Position numbers and translations under genes: made by a program
The notes under the pieces: generated by a model
What the model saw: the letters and a program-made list of their open reading frames with translations, nothing else
Told to the model about the DNA's origin: nothing
The model's database searches: none
Assembly (NCBI GenBank): GCA_039808845.1
Contig: JBDHTS010000030.1
Coordinates: 1 to 24,574, forward strand
DNA from: JBDHTS01 sp039808845
GTDB taxonomy: Bacteria > Pseudomonadota > Alphaproteobacteria > Micavibrionales > Micavibrionaceae
DNA: 24,574 nucleotides
Direction of reading: 5' to 3'
Part shown: positions 24,495 through 24,574 of the stretch, one piece after another
Numbering within the stretch: position 1 is the stretch's first letter
Layout: the number at the start of each line of letters is the position of its first letter

Positions 24495-24574
24495 TTAGTT
24501 GACTTCCGTCACCGCGCGGCGGTTCTGGGCCCATGCGGACGCATCGGAACCCATTACGGCCGGACGTTCCTTGC
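24495..24574 (-). CDS. pal: Peptidoglycan-associated lipoprotein Pal (C-terminal end only)
   Basis: Only the last 26 codons are inside the window, ending with TAA at 24495. They read KERPAVMGSDASAWAQNRR followed by AVTEVN, matching the end of the OmpA-like domain of Pal, where GKERP and AWAQNRRAV are conserved. Pal anchors the outer membrane to peptidoglycan and works with TolB and CpoB. Its place directly upstream of cpoB supports the call. Confidence 0.88.
   Translation of the reverse strand, partial: KERPAVMGSDASAWAQNRRAVTEVN

Overview
The window reads as the chromosome of a Gram-negative alphaproteobacterium. Three things point there: gene order (lpxC near bamD-recN; pal-cpoB-tilS-ftsH-glmM), outer-membrane genes (lpxC, bamD, secretin, pal), and a Caulobacter-style cpaABCD Flp/Tad pilus locus. 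I cannot name a genus. Nearly all genes lie on the minus strand; the plus strand carries only one small acetyltransferase gene and a HigB-HigA toxin-antitoxin pair. No tRNA, rRNA, IS transposase, phage gene or CRISPR array was seen.

Layout: (1) 1-2055, recN (cut by the window edge) and bamD, separated by a long inverted repeat. (2) 2177-4163, a small GNAT gene facing a two-gene operon of a Qng1-like queuosine-nucleotide hydrolase and a methyltransferase-like protein. These three genes sit between bamD and lpxC. (3) 4228-5148, lpxC. (4) 5280-14963, a Tad/Flp pilus region: cpaD, cpaC, cpaB, cpaA, the pilin flp, tadG, two tadE genes, a small polytopic membrane protein and a tail-anchored pseudokinase. 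The pilus ATPases and platform proteins (cpaE/tadZ, cpaF/tadA, tadB, tadC) are absent and the cluster is flanked by housekeeping genes, so they must be encoded elsewhere. (5) 15105-18856, purA, then higBA, then a broken second copy of the purA 5' end, then an AT-richer unrecognised 543-residue gene. This looks like the most recently rearranged part of the window. (6) 18918-24574, glmM, ftsH, tilS, cpoB and the end of pal.

Functionally, BamD inserts outer-membrane proteins, LpxC commits to lipid A synthesis, GlmM feeds glucosamine to peptidoglycan and LPS, FtsH is the membrane protease that controls LpxC in E. coli, and Pal/CpoB couple envelope constriction to cell-wall synthesis. The Tad genes provide prepilin (Flp), its peptidase (CpaA), the outer-membrane channel (CpaC with CpaD and CpaB) and minor pseudopilin-like proteins (TadE, TadE, TadG).

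The least explained items are the pseudokinase/membrane-protein pair leading the tad region, the purA-fragment/higBA/unknown-gene junction, and a two-hairpin repeat whose two copies show paired, stem-preserving substitutions.
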